Notes under the pieces: model-generated
The model's input: only the letters and a program-made list of their open reading frames with translations
What the model was told of the DNA's origin: nothing
The model's database searches: none
Position numbers and translations under genes: made by a program
In this document: positions 50,201 through 61,635 of the stretch, in pieces
Numbering within the stretch: position 1 is the stretch's first letter
Layout: each line of letters begins with the position of its first letter
NCBI RefSeq assembly: GCF_021130785.1
Contig: NC_060213.1
Location: 68,747,501-68,811,500, forward strand
DNA length: 64,000 nt
Source: Homalodisca vitripennis
Lineage: Eukaryota > Arthropoda > Insecta > Hemiptera > Cicadellidae
Direction: 5' to 3'

Positions 50201-51697
50201 CATTACCTGATGATTGTCCTTTAGAAAAATATACCACATACAAAATTGTGTTCTGATCATTTTGTATTATCATCATTACCTGTTCATGTTTGTCTGCTTT
50301 TGGAAACTGCATTTTTTAGATTACTTACTTAGTCAGATTACTTATTCAATAATTACGAGAAGTTAAATGTTTTATCAATGTGTTATTTAATCCATCCAAA
50401 TATACAGGTAATTTATTACCAGGTCACGAAAAATGCTCATTAAGGCACCGCCTTCTTGGATTTCACGGGGGGGGGGGTCAATAAATCCTTGGTTCGTTAA
50501 TTCAGATCATAAATTTATAGGTTCATTAGTGATGACCTCTTTTTAAGTAATAAAGACGGGTAAAAATTTGAAACAGGATATACTGCTATTAAGTTGTTCA
50601 TATAATCTATATGGTTAAGTAAGTAGCCATTAAAGGTTAAAGTAGCTAACATCAATTAAGCCTTACGGATAGTGTTTCGCTGAGTCTTGCTAGATTGAGA
50701 GCTGCTGCCGTTTATTCAGTTTTGTGTTTTTTGGCTATTCGCTGCGAATCTTAATGTGGGCCATGTCTTCTCACAGTAAATCTGCTGATTTAAATAATTT
50801 TGGAGTAATAATATTTATGATAAAAGATTTTGAAAAAACTGGTATTCTTGTAATTCTCGAGCAAAATTACTGGTCTTTAAGATATTCAAAGTTTAATAGT
50901 TTTAAGAACCGCCATTAGAAAAATACTAAAGATAATTTTGTGGTATTTTTTTCAGTAACTTGCCTTGTTACTATAAAGATTAGAACCGAAATTGCTATAA
51001 TTTAATGTATAATTATCTTCGTATTAGCATAATTAGGATATTTTCACACCACAATAGGCAACATTGGTTTTTAAACCGATTCTGACTACACGCCCTCTTA
51101 ACTGATTATCCTGTAATTGATTGAGACTTCAGAGTTACCTTGACAATAACATTTATTGGTGCTATTAAAGCTCGGTTGTTATTGAAAAGCAAATACTATG
51201 AACCGTGACACTAAAACAATACCGTGAATAAAAATAACATCATCAAACAATATGGGACGTGGAACTTATATACTTTTGTTTCGTATCTGAAACATTTAGA
51301 CCTGAAAATTCAGTTCCAATCGAGCCATGGCATTGCAAAATTAAATGTGAATGAGCATTGTTTTCATTTTAGTGTCCTTTGATAATTACACAGTAACTCA
51401 TATAAAACATATTGTTTCTAAAAATATTTCAGCACGTTCTGTCAGATTTAAATGGAATTACCTTGTCTAACTAAAATACAATCTAACATTTTATAAAGCT
51501 CTGCTTGTGTTTTTTTTGCAATTGTATTTTACACAATTTGATCGTAAAATCTTTTATTTGCTTATGATAATTTTACTTTTAAACAACTTGCTGGTTTAAT
51601 TAACCTCGAAGTAACATCATACAGTAATATAAAAGTATTAGCGTTTTACTGTAATTTTGTACATTGTTCCTAATCTATGAACCTATAAATTATGTTT
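47209..51697. other. AT-rich intergenic stretch, no gene seen
   Basis: No frame of more than 70 codons and no domain. It contains the perfect palindrome at 48575-48692 and a run of 11 G at about 50467-50477. Otherwise it is ordinary AT-rich sequence. Confidence 0.55.
48575..48692. repeat. Perfect palindrome: 57-bp arms, 4-bp loop
   Basis: The left arm 48575-48631 and right arm 48636-48692 are exact reverse complements around ACCG. The arm begins AAGCAGCCGTAACG. Similarity stops immediately outside the arms. With no mismatch in 57 bp, it is either a very recent foldback insertion or a read-chimera artefact. Confidence 0.9.
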
Positions 51698-51797
51698 CCC
51701 CCCCCCCCCCACCCCCCCCCCCCCCCACCCCCCCCCCCCCCCACCCCCCCCCCCCCCCACCCCCCCCCCCCCCCACCCCCCCCCCCCCCCACCCCCC
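51698..51797. repeat. C15A minisatellite with exact 16-bp period
   Basis: A single A interrupts poly(C) at 51711, 51727, 51743, 51759, 51775 and 51791, each exactly 16 bp apart. The complementary strand is G15T repeats with strong G-quadruplex potential. The open proline/threonine frame over it is repeat translation. An AT repeat follows at once (51798-51830). Confidence 0.9.
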
Positions 51798-51830
51798 AAT
51801 ATATATATATAACTATATATATACTATAAA

Positions 51831-52330
51831 TACATTACAAAAATTAACCTAGAACAATTTTATGATACACGTACTGCAATAATAGATAGTGGTTTCCGTT
51901 TCAAACAACTTTTCCTTGGTTATAAATAGTTGCGATCAATAGTTTAATTTGTATTTATACAACAATTAACAGGTTAATAATTACTTCGTTATTATTACGA
52001 TCGTAAATGGGTTCTTAAGTTGAATACTCCGATAAACTAACCCAAGGAAATATAAAAAAGAAAAGATAATACGTAAACACGAAAAGAATATTGTACAGCA
52101 ACCTTGTATTTGCTTGCACAAATATTAAGTTAGGTTTTATAAAAACCTACACCAAACTTTGAGATGAATCGAAAATTAATTGTTCCGTTGAAATTTATAT
52201 GCAACATGTTCACTAATTTTCAGTAAAAAAGTAAGTAACGTTCACAAATACAAGTTGCCGCTTTCATTCACTTGTCACCATCATTTATAAGTTAAACTTT
52301 TGTATTCAATAATATTAGAAATTTGCAATA
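51831..52330. other. Spacer before the BEL element; ends in a partial minisatellite unit
   Basis: No gene. The last bases (about 52310-52335, ATATTAGAAATTTGCAATA followed by CAATG) are one partial unit of the minisatellite that resumes at 61312. They are therefore the left half of the element's target site. Confidence 0.7.
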
Positions 52331-52335
52331 CAATG

Positions 52336-53307
52336 TGTTAAGTATTTTATTGCATTAAATTAACTTGTTTTTTATTGCCTAAAATGAAAACGCTAACTTT
52401 TATTGAATAATAATTATGTAATATAGTTTTTTTTGTGCAACTTATACTCTATATTTGCCTTTATATACTAAACCGTATATACTACATTATTTCCATATCT
52501 CTTTCTGCGGCCTAGTGGCCTACAATACCATTCCTTACTGGATTAAAATATTCAACGTACAGTGACAGGACCAATGAACCATTGTTTCCCGAATCAGCTG
52601 TTTAATGAAAACTCACCAACCAATCACAACGGTTGAACTTATCAATTGCCTAACCTTTCAAGCGTAGGAAACGCTTGCTCGTTATACTCTCGGTCCCGCC
52701 TGGGGCACTTATGTACTCTCTAACCACTTGCTGACCATCTAACTTACTCTCTCCCCCATGTGTTACACTCTCACTTAAAAAATTTAGTTTATTTCTATTT
52801 GTTGTACATTTACATTAACATTAAAGTCAGTGCTCTTGATTGGCAATCTCTAACCAGAACGTCTCTGCTTCCCGGACCACCCCGCGTCTACCGTGCTCTA
52901 CAGGACTGATCGCCACAGTGTTATGAACTATTCGTTTGCGTGTCGTATTGTGCGTGAAGTGAATCCGTGGAGGACCATCTTCCGTCTTCACGCCTGCCGA
53001 CAAGACAGCAGCCTATTTTCCACACTTACTGATCACAAAACAACCTGGCCCTCAACAACAGCAGACTAACGGTGTTAGGTACCTCCTTCCTCATGAAAAC
53101 AAAGGTAACTGTTTTATTTTCTGCACTTTATTTGAATATGCACTGTTCATAAACTCATTTATGTTTAATCCTAGTGAACCTCTTGATTAACAATCAAGTG
53201 TGTTCGGGCGTCCTTCACTGCCTAAGTGTGAAGTGGTCTCTCTCTTAATCGAGGCCCTCTAAAATATTATCTAACGGTTCTCCATAACCAAATTCCCATT
53301 CTTTTCA
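52336..53307 (+). repeat. 5' LTR of the BEL/Pao element
   Basis: 972 bp, TG...CA ends, containing CCAAT-like sequences (about 52572 and 52621) and pyrimidine-rich tracts. It differs from the 3' LTR mainly by single-base insertions and deletions in short runs. It is expected to hold the RNA polymerase II promoter. Confidence 0.9.
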
Positions 53308-53345
53308 TGGTCCTTAGCGAGCCGGATAATAAGGAACTTTAGTCC
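53308..53345 (+). promoter_or_regulatory. Candidate primer-binding region of the BEL/Pao element
   Basis: The internal region begins TGGTCCTTAGCGAGCCGGAT directly after the LTR's terminal CA. A TGGTCCTTCGAGCCGGA-like string is, as I recall, the usual start of the internal region in BEL elements and would pair with the tRNA primer. The specific tRNA cannot be named from this sequence alone. Confidence 0.5.
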
Positions 53346-54479
53346 ATTGGTGAATATCAGTGCAATCTCAACTCGTATAAGCTATATACAGTGCATATTT
53401 CAATAGTGTGGTTTCAGGTTCTTTCAATCGATTGCAAAGTCCGTGCATATCGATTTACTCCAGTCCCCTCTCCAGTCATATCAGCTGTGATCATATCAGC
53501 TATGAACGTCTGATCATATCAGCTAGTGGTGCTCCTGTCGACGTGCACTTGTTTTGTTGACAAACAAACTTTCAAGACTGTTACAGCACAGTGATGAACT
53601 GATTACTGTGTTTGAAATGGTTACCGCTTCTTCTCTCAATACTTATTGTTTATTCAGCCCCTACTTGTAAATACTTCATTTAATTTCTAAGTAGGTTAAA
53701 TATAAACCAAGTCTTGGTTATTGACACTCGCGCCCTTTACCATATGAGCAGGACTCTATAATACGTAACGAAGCACCCTTATTGCAAAATTAAAATGTTT
53801 ATTTTTTGTCAACACTATATTCTAGTCTCAGTCTATAGAAAAAGAAAAAAAAAAAAAGCTACTTACACTACTTGCTCACAATTGTTTATTATAATTTCTA
53901 TTTGAACATTGCTCAACGCATATGTTATGCATGGTTTATGGTTACTGTCCAACATACACTAACCATACTTTAAAGCCACTGACAAGTTTACATGTAGTAT
54001 GTGCGCATAATGTTTGCCCAGAGCCTCTGCTACACTTATAAGATGAATTTAGCTCAACCAATAACCTTAATTGTTGTTTATTATTTAATAACAACTTGTC
54101 TTGTTTTCGTTTTTTCCATAATAACAGTGTATTTTATTATTCTCAATACAAAAACTATACGGTAATAGGCCTAAAACGAGCCTACTGCTACTTATTGCAT
54201 TATTAAAAATTGAGTTTTTTACCGTCAAAAAACTATACCAATATTTTTTATTAAATTGTGTTTCATTGTATATATATTGTTTTAGATACCTTCCTTATTT
54301 CTTGGGGAAAATACTTCAGAGCGAAAATTAATTTAGTTGTCTATTTTTATCATCTGTCTCAGTTCAAGAGGACAATATTTTGTTTACTTTTCATTTCTCA
54401 CCTTTGAAAGTTTTACTCAAATTGATTAATTTTCTACAAACACTTGTTTATTCCCCCCCAAACCATGGCGATGTCCTCT
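53346..54479 (+). other. Leader region of the BEL/Pao element
   Basis: No coding signal. It contains a small threefold tandem motif TGATCATATCAGCTA (53474-53525, the first copy lacking part of the 5' end) and a poly(A) tract near 53845-53858. It is long for a leader and AT-rich toward its end, so an inserted sequence in this stretch is possible. Confidence 0.45.
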
Positions 54480-55660
54480 TAAAGTGGCCAATTGCAAAGC
54501 GAGAAACACGCTCTTTTTCTCAGATACAAAAGTATCTAATGATTTAACTATAAGAAGACTTCAGATCCAAATATACTACAGCAGTTGCTTGTTCAGAAGC
54601 TGCTAAATCTATTCAGAACTTACGACAGGAATTTTCAGAAATATTAGACTTGTGCGCCACGCGACGAGTTGGAATGAAAAGGCAGATGCCCAGACTATAC
54701 ACCCTAACTATTCCGCATTAGCGAGCGTGGACGAGTTAGTTGGATTACATTTCCTGCTAACGTGCTTATGATTGAGACCCAAGAGGACAAGCTAAAGCCT
54801 TAATAAAAGCCGAAACTATTCCGCCTTGCCTCCCCCACTCAAGTCAACGTCCGGCTACCGAAATTGGAATTAAAAACGGTTTTTGACGGAGCTGCCTTGG
54901 ACTTCTGTACGTTCCATCAACGTTTATGAACAAGCCGTATCACAAACAATGCGCACATTAAGCGATGTAATGAAATTTCAATATCTCTTTGGAGCGTGCT
55001 TTCAGGCCGAACCCACTCTCTCTGATAAAGTCGCTAAATATAAACTGAGCAAAAATTATGTCACATCGCTTATCAGCTGGCTGAACGGATCGCTACCCAG
55101 TAAATACTAGGCGTCTACTCACACTAACATTTTAAAATCAATATACTAGACCTTCCTGTCATCTCCAGCACATCTGTGAAGAATATCCGTGCTTATTCCT
55201 TAATCTTTTTCGCACGAACATCAACGCAATCACTTAAAAGCCGTTAAACAATGACATCACTAGTAAACAACCCACTTCTCTCACAGCCTTGTTATTTACG
55301 CAAGATTTGATAATCGGATGGCACGCGACACCGCCTAGAACAGTTTCGAAAAAAGGAAGAGCTTCATACTTTGCCCCTCCGGTTGAACAAATAATTGAGT
55401 TTCGTCAACCTGGAATGCAGCCACATTGAGGACAGTAGTCTACATGACAATATTGTGGACCCCAAGAACGCTTCAAGTTTCTTATCTTTGGGTCAAAAAC
55501 CCAGATTTGATAAACACCAAATCGTCTCTCTAAAAAACGTGAGCCTTGATAGCGGCTTCCTCTCCACCCTCCACGGCCTATAAACAAGGCCCCATCATGT
55601 TTTTTATTGCCATCAGAGCGGTCATAAAGATTTATGGCTGTCCCCAGCTTCGGCCAAAAG
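54480..55660 (+). pseudogene. Gag of the BEL/Pao element, frameshifted
   Basis: Fragments in three frames. RLPKLEL lies near 54850-54871. The open segment 54883-55110 holds TLSDVMKFQYL, the conserved Gag region of BEL/Pao elements. A zinc-knuckle-like C-H-x-S-G-H-K stretch lies at about 55608-55628, with the first cysteine apparently replaced. Gag would package the element RNA in virus-like particles. The start codon cannot be fixed because of frame breaks upstream of 54883. Confidence 0.65.
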
Positions 55661-56615
55661 ACACCTCAAGAACGGCACCGGGGAAAAAAAAAAAAAAAGT
55701 TTATTTTTTTTTTATTAAAACAGCACAACCGCTGTTCTTCTTGTTTGGGGACAGCACAGATTAAGTGAATGTTCAGTCCTAAAAATTCCACGTGTTCGAA
55801 CATGTCGTGGTCGTCATCATACCTTTGCGTACACTTCACTGATCACACCTCGGCCAACACGGTCCAGTGTTAGTACGTCGGGACCCGCGTTCGTCCCCGA
55901 TGTGGAGAACGGCCGTGACGGCGGCCGGCCTGCAATACCTACACCTGCTGTTCCGCCCTCCGCCTGCGACCACAGCGCTCTCGACCTCCTAGCCCGGCCG
56001 AACACTACCACACTACACGCTCATGGGCACACTGTATCAAGACCTCGCCCCTAGTACCACCGGATTCTTTCCTGGGTACTTCTCTTGTCCAAGCTCAACC
56101 GCCTCTCTAACGGACAAGCCTTATGTCTTTCGTGCCTTAATTGAATTCAGGAAAGCATGCTAAATTTTATTAGCGAGAAAGCCTCTACCAACTGTTTGGG
56201 TACACAGCCGCCGTCCAGCCCCAGCTATTAATGTCGTCCGGCCTTTCTCAAACCTCCTGCTTCACACAAACGACGGATTTTTAACTCTGGGCTGTGGAAA
56301 CTCTTGCTGGCCTACCTCAGTTGCCGCCCCGCACGTCGTTCCACATAATTGCCACAAATCCCACTGTAGACCTCCCACGAGTGCAAATATCTCAGGGAGG
56401 TCCAGTGAATAAGGTTAAAAATATTATATTGGCTGATCCAAACCCTTCCACCTCCCATGGTGTGCATTGGACGTGCTTATTGGTGGAGCGCTATTTCCAC
56501 ATATTCCTTACTCACGGAGACCTACTCTCTTGGTCTCAATTTAACCCATCACGCCCTGGGCCACCTGTTTTAGTTTTCGTGCTGATAGGGGACGGCTCCC
56601 TGCAACACCACTAGA
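55661..56615 (+). pseudogene. Protease-like and linker region of the BEL/Pao Pol
   Basis: GC-rich coding-like sequence between Gag and RT. The best match is near 56405-56600, where the order ADPNPST, an LLVERYFHIF-like segment and SRPGPPVL resembles the end of the BEL/Pao aspartic-protease domain just before RT. I could not pick out the catalytic Asp-Ser/Thr-Gly with confidence. A run of A (55684-55698) and a T run cause obvious frame loss. Confidence 0.45.
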
Positions 56616-56639
56616 CGCAGTTCCTGTCCTCTACTATGG

Positions 56640-57790
56640 CTGGTCTCTTCTTCTCGCTCGACGTGCTGAGTCGGATGGGACCTCCACGCCTTCTCTGCAG
56701 CGTTTTCTTTCGGACACAAGAGGAACTGCCCTGCTCCCAGTAAAAGGTCTGCAGAGGAAACTCATCAATGCGATGAATATTTTTCTACCACGCCACTCCA
56801 GGGACCGTAGAGGGTCGTATATTATGGTCCGCCTCCCTTTCAAGAACAGACCAGTACTCATCATGGGAAATTCCAAAGCTTCAATGCTGAAAAGTAGACT
56901 CTATTCACTCGAGCGCAAGCTCCACATGCTGTCCCACTAATGTGGAGTAAATTATAAATTTTAATATATCTGATTTTATACATGACTATCTCTCTCTAGG
57001 ACCATAATGCAGGGCTGCCCCTACTCCTGACTTAAGCACTCCCCACTACTTTTCTGCCAACACCACGGTGTTTTTATAAGGCACAAAGTACTACCAAACC
57101 CAACACTAAACGCGTCCGTTTTTGACGCCAGTGCCAAAACCAGTTTCCGGACCCTCTCTCAATCAACGACCACGTACTTGTTGACATGGACCTAAACTGC
57201 AAAATAATATTTGTGAACATTCTTCTGCGCTTCCGCCTTCAGAACGTAGTGTTCTCTTAGTGACATCAACAGACAGATGTACCGCCAAATCAAGGTGCAT
57301 CCTGACGATCAACATTTCCAACTGATCCTTATGGCGTGAATCACCCCACCGACTTGATGTTCACGTTCAAGCTCACGACAAGTTACCTACGGCCTTGAAC
57401 TGTTTCACCCTGACTTGGCCATACAAAACGCAACATCAATTGGATAGAGAGACGAAAGGTCACCAGCTAACCACCCATGCATGCTGAGATTCTCAAGCAC
57501 CAGACGCTACGTCGACGACCTGATCTGCGGAGCTGAGACTGAAGAACGTCGCCGCTGAACTTCAAGATCAACTCATCCAAACTCCTTCCCGGCTCCGGGT
57601 GGCTTTGAAGCTCCGGAAGTGGGTCTCGAACTCTCCGAGACTTCTGCAACACCTTCCTGAAGAGTCATCGGGAAATCCCAGTTTTTCTGCAACCCTCTCC
57701 TCAGGAGCCTACTTTCTTTCTTTCTCTATTTTGGGCCTAAAATGGACACCCTCTGACTGACACTTTTTTACGTTTAATTTTAATTTTTCC
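56640..57790 (+). pseudogene. Reverse transcriptase of the BEL/Pao Pol, frameshifted
   Basis: BEL/Pao landmarks appear in order: HSRDREGRYIMVRLPFK (about 56794-56842), SRLYSLERKLHM (about 56893-56930), FDASAKTSF (about 57122-57147), MYRQIKVHPDD (about 57277-57309), catalytic YVDDLICGAETEE (57508-57545) and LRKWVSNSP (about 57611-57638). The YVDD box and its GAET context are typical of Pao rather than Gypsy or Copia. The enzyme copies element RNA into DNA in particles. Several frame changes lie between the boxes. Confidence 0.85.
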
Positions 57791-57989
57791 TTGTGAATAA
57801 CCCCACTAAGCGTAAAGTGTTAAGTCTCATTTCGTCAAGTCTATGATAAGACAGGCGGCACGGCCCCCCTGTGGTTTTTTGAGCGCCCTTGTATAATGCT
57901 CGACAAAAAATATCATGCAAACCTACGTAATGGATTTCTGACATAGATTTGGAATGATCCGCTCCCTCCAGAAATATACCATAAAATGT

Positions 57990-58735
57990 GCACGCCCTTT
58001 TTATTTGAACTTAAGCACTTTGCTACTATTCACAATTCCCTGCGTGCCTATCCCTACTCTTCTGCGTCCTACTCCACTGGGTACTTGCACGGTTTCTCTG
58101 ACGCCTCAGAACTAGGGCTATGCTGCTGTAGTCTACATTCCGGCTCTAACCTCCAATGACTACGGTGGCCAACCCCGTAAGCCAAGTTTATTGGCTAAAA
58201 CTCTCGCGTCCGCTCACCTTCTTTACAAACAGAGTGAACGCTGCCGGTCCTGGCCCGTACTGGAGCATATGCGCAGCTCATCTCCTGGCCCAACTTTCTG
58301 TGAAATAATTGTGTTAATGCAATTTAAGCTTCCCACCCGCAAGTTTGGGTTTCTATTGTTTGTCTGGTGCGACTCTACTGTGACCCTCGGCGTGGATTCA
58401 AAACAACCTTCTTTATCGCCTCAAAACCTATGTGGCTAATCGTGTGGCGGCAAACTCAAGAGGCTTGCTGTGGCTGTGGAGTGCTGGCGCCTTACATAGC
58501 CCCAGTTGCTTCACAATCACTGCTGACTGGCGCCTCCCGTGGTGATCCTTCCCTCTCAATTGGTGGAATCCATCCCCTATTGGTGGCATGGACCCGACTG
58601 GTTACGTGCTTCCCTCCCTCGGCCTGGCCAGATCCTGATTCCAGCCCTGGACTCGGTCTCTCTGGAGGGAAAAGCTAGGGGAGCTGAAGCATTCCCACTC
58701 CTGTCATTTTAGCCTTGGCCACAGCACCGCACTAG
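57990..58735 (+). pseudogene. RNase H domain and tether of the BEL/Pao Pol, frameshifted
   Basis: LHGFSDASELG (about 58086-58117) contains the first catalytic Asp of the Pao-type RNase H. Further on are AAHLLAQL (near 58273-58296), WCDSTVTL (58366-58390) with the later catalytic Asp, a CASRGDP-like segment (about 58528-58548) and SAWPDPDSS (about 58619-58645). This is the expected order. RNase H removes the RNA template after copying. Confidence 0.75.
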
Positions 58736-60279
58736 TACGTGGGACCGTCCTTATCCAGTACTCTTACCTGGAGGAAATTGTTGTGCATGTTGAATGGCCT
58801 ACGTCTTGCGTTTTTAATCCACAACTGTCCGGATTTCACCACATACCGCCACTTCGAGACTCTCTCTCCAAGACAGAACGGGACTTCCGCCCAGCTGCGA
58901 ATTTTCAATACCGTGGCAAAGAGGAAGCTTTCACTGAAGATGCTGGCTCTAACTGCGGGAGCCGGAAAGACGTGTTTCTACCAGACCTTTCACACGCCTC
59001 GCCCCATTCCAGGGTCCAGATGGGACTTCTCCGCGTCGGCGGCAGACTGGCTGCGCCACCACGCTGACACTCCGCCGCCGAACATGTCTCACCCCCGTGC
59101 ATCCTAACCCAAGAAGCACCACTGTCGTGGGACCTCCTCATTGACCATGTCCATGTCAATAACATCTCCCACGCTGGCGCGCAGCTTACTCTCTCCTTCT
59201 GCTCTCCCAGCAAGTCTGGATCCTCTCTGCACGCAGCGTGGTGAGATCTCGCATTTTTAGATGCCCTCACATGTTTTAAGTAATCGGCGCTACAAAATAA
59301 ACGCCTCATTGGGCGACCTCCCCCAAAGCTCGCAATTTACTCCAGCGCCCGGGAAGCTTTTTCTCTCCACCCGGCAATGGACTAATGGTGGCCCCTGTTT
59401 CGCTCAAGGTCCATAATTTACGCTCTGTCCGCATTATTAAGGCCTATATTTGTATTTTTGTTTGTATGGTTACGAAGAGGCCGTTCACATTGAGGTGGTG
59501 ACGGACCTGTCCACCGAAGCTTTCCTTGGTGCTCTTCTCCAAAAACTCGCTTCGTTTCTCGTCGTGGCCTGTGCACAGACCTTTATAGTGACTGTGGCAC
59601 AAACTTCGTAGGTGCTAAAAATGCCCTACACAAAATCCTCACGGCTGACCAGCGCAAAGTCCAAGATTTTGCTGCTGACCGTTCAATGCGATTCCACTTC
59701 AACCCTCCTGCTGCTCCCCATCAAGGTGGAATATGGGAAAGTGCCATCAAGAGTGCTAAACACCATTTAAAACGTGTCATGGGACTCCACATACTAACTT
59801 TGTCTCAATTCATGACGCTCAAAAGTCAGGTTGAAGCGATGCTCAACTCCCGCCCGCTCACCGCTCTCTCCAGTGATCCCAGCGACCTTCTCCCACTGAC
59901 GCCTGGACACTTCTTGATCGGCTCTCCTCTGGTTTCCGTGCCTGAAGAGAACTTCCTGGACATACCCACGAACCGCCTTTCTCACTGGCAGCTGGTCCAA
60001 GCGCTGCTCCAACGTATCTGGAAGCGTTGGCAGCGAGAATATCTCCAGACTCTTCAGCAGCGCCTCAAGTGGAGCACTCTCCTTCCCGCAACCTCCAACC
60101 TGGAGACCTCGTCCTGGTGCATTCAGGATACTCCCGCTCTCTCTTGGCCCTTGCACGGGTCACTGATGTCACTCCAGGACAAGATGGTACAGTTTCGAGT
60201 GGTACATCTCAAGACCTCAAGTGGAACTCTCACTCGTCCAGCAGTGAAGGTGTTTCTCTTACCTCACCTCTACAATTAA
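58736..60279 (+). pseudogene. Integrase of the BEL/Pao Pol; C-terminal 197 codons intact
   Basis: The N-terminal part includes GLLRVGGRL (about 59022-59048) and the zinc-binding region with DHVHVNNISHAGAQLTLS (about 59144-59197). The core has the first Asp (VVTDLST) at 59504-59506, the second (SDCGTNFVGA) at 59590-59592 and the Glu in GIWESAIKSAK at 59737-59739, which gives an intact DDE triad with 48 residues between the last two. The frame from 59686 to 60279 is open and runs through NSRPLTAL, the conserved HFLIGSPL and QRIWKRWQREYLQTLQQR, and ends FLLPHLYN, the normal Pao C-terminus. Frame breaks affect the upstream half. Confidence 0.9.
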
Positions 60280-60340
60280 TTAAGTGTCTCTCTACCACCG
60301 CCTATGTTGCTCTTTCTCTCATTGAATCCCAAGGTGATTC

Positions 60341-60353
60341 AAGGCGGCCGGTA
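60341..60353 (+). promoter_or_regulatory. Polypurine-like tract before the 3' LTR
   Basis: AAGGCGGCCGG followed by TA, immediately upstream of the 3' LTR start (TGTTAAG at 60354). This is the position used to prime plus-strand DNA. The C residues make it an imperfect polypurine tract, but AGGCGGCCGG-like sequences recur at this place in BEL/Pao elements (recalled, not checked). Confidence 0.55.
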
Positions 60354-61311
60354 TGTTAAGTATTTATTGCATTAAATAACTTGTTTTTTATTGCCTAATA
60401 TGAAAAGGCTACTTTTATTGAATAATAATTATGTATATATTTTTTGTGCAACTTATACTCTATAATTGCCTTTATTTACTAAACTGCATATACTACATTA
60501 ATTCCATATCTCTCTCTGCGGCCTAGTGCCTACAATACCATTCCTTACTGGATTAAAATATTCACGTACAGTGACAGACCAATGAACCATTGTTTTCCCG
60601 AATCAGCTGTTTTACTGTAAACTCACCAACCAATCACAACGGTTGACTTTATCAATTGCCTACCTTGCAAGCGTAGGCACGCTTGCTCGTTATAACTCTC
60701 GGTCCCGCCTGGGGCACTTATGTACTCTCTAGCCACTGCTGACCATACTTACTCCTCTCTCCCCCATGTGTTTACTCTCTCACTTAAAATATTAGATTAT
60801 TTCTATTTGTTGTACATTTTACATTAACATTAAAGTCAGTGCTCTGGATTGGCAATCTCTACCAGAACGTCCTCTGCTCCCGGACACCCGCGTCTACCGT
60901 GCTCTACAGGACCTGGCCACAGTGTTATGAACTATTCGTTTGCGGTCGTATTGTGCGTGAGTGAATCCGTGGAGGACATCTTCCGTCTTCACGCCTGCCG
61001 ACAAGACAGCAGCCTATTTCCACACTTACTGATCACAACCTGGCCCTCAACAACAGCAGACTACGGTTAGGTACCTCTCATGAAAACAAAGGTAACTGTT
61101 TATTTTCTGCACTTTATTTGAATATGCACTGTTCATAAACTCATTATGTGTAACCTAGTGAACTCTTGTTAAAATCAGTGTGTTCGGCGTCTTCACTGCC
61201 TAGTGTGAAGTGGTCCTTCTTTAATCGAGCCTCTAAAATATTATCTAACGGTTCTCATAACCAAACTCCATTCTCTTTCATGGTCCTCCGGGCCGGACTC
61301 CATTCTTTTCA
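60354..61311 (+). repeat. 3' LTR of the BEL/Pao element, with an odd 3' end
   Basis: 958 bp, starting TGTTAAG and ending TTTTCA next to CAATG. Its last 47 bp read LTR-end (about 61265-61280), then TGGTCCTCCGGGCCGG as in the primer-binding region, then a second LTR-end (61297-61311). The 5' LTR has the LTR-end only once before the internal region. Divergence from the 5' LTR is otherwise mainly small indels. Confidence 0.88.
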
Positions 61312-61635
61312 CAATGTTATTAAATATTAACATATATAAATAATAAATTCTTACAACTTTACCCTTAGCTGAGGTAGATATTAGAAATTTGCAATACAAT
61401 GTTATTAAATATTACCATATATAAATAATAAAATTCTTACAACTTTAACCCTCAGCTGAGGTAAAATATTAGAAATTTGTAATACAATGTTATTAAATAT
61501 TAACATATATAAATAATAAATTCTTACAACTTTACCCTCAGCTGAGGTAAATATTAGAAATTTGTAATACAATGTTATTAAATATTAACATAGATAAATA
61601 ATAAATTCTTTCAATTTTACCCTCAGCTAACCTAC
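61312..61635 (+). repeat. 85-88-bp minisatellite, nearly 4 copies
   Basis: Units begin CAATGTTATTAAATATTA at 61312, 61397, 61485 and 61570 (periods 85, 88 and 85). Each contains CTTACAACTTTACCC, CAGCTGAGGTA and ATTAGAAATTT. The array was interrupted by the BEL element, and part of a unit lies on its left side (52310-52335). Confidence 0.92.

Larger units (their letters stand above)
52331..61316 (+). mobile_element. Complete BEL/Pao LTR retrotransposon with 5-bp target-site duplication
   Basis: LTRs lie at 52336-53307 and 60354-61311, both starting TGTTAAG and ending TTTTCA. CAATG lies on both outer sides (52331-52335 and 61312-61316), and the joined flanks recreate an uninterrupted minisatellite unit, which confirms the insertion point. 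Internal DNA (7046 bp) has Gag, protease-like, RT, RNase H and integrase sequence in BEL/Pao order and no envelope frame. A polypurine-like AAGGCGGCCGG precedes the 3' LTR. The internal region is GC-richer than the flanks and carries very many frameshifts. Confidence 0.93.

Noticed and set aside
51664..51852. Proline-rich 62-codon frame
   Set aside because: Translation of the C15A minisatellite.
58905..59309. 134-codon minus-strand frame in the BEL integrase region
   Set aside because: Antisense to integrase N-terminal sequence; opened by GC-rich codons only.
60279..60353. Envelope-like gene downstream of the BEL integrase
   Set aside because: Only about 75 bp separate the integrase stop from the 3' LTR, so there is no room.
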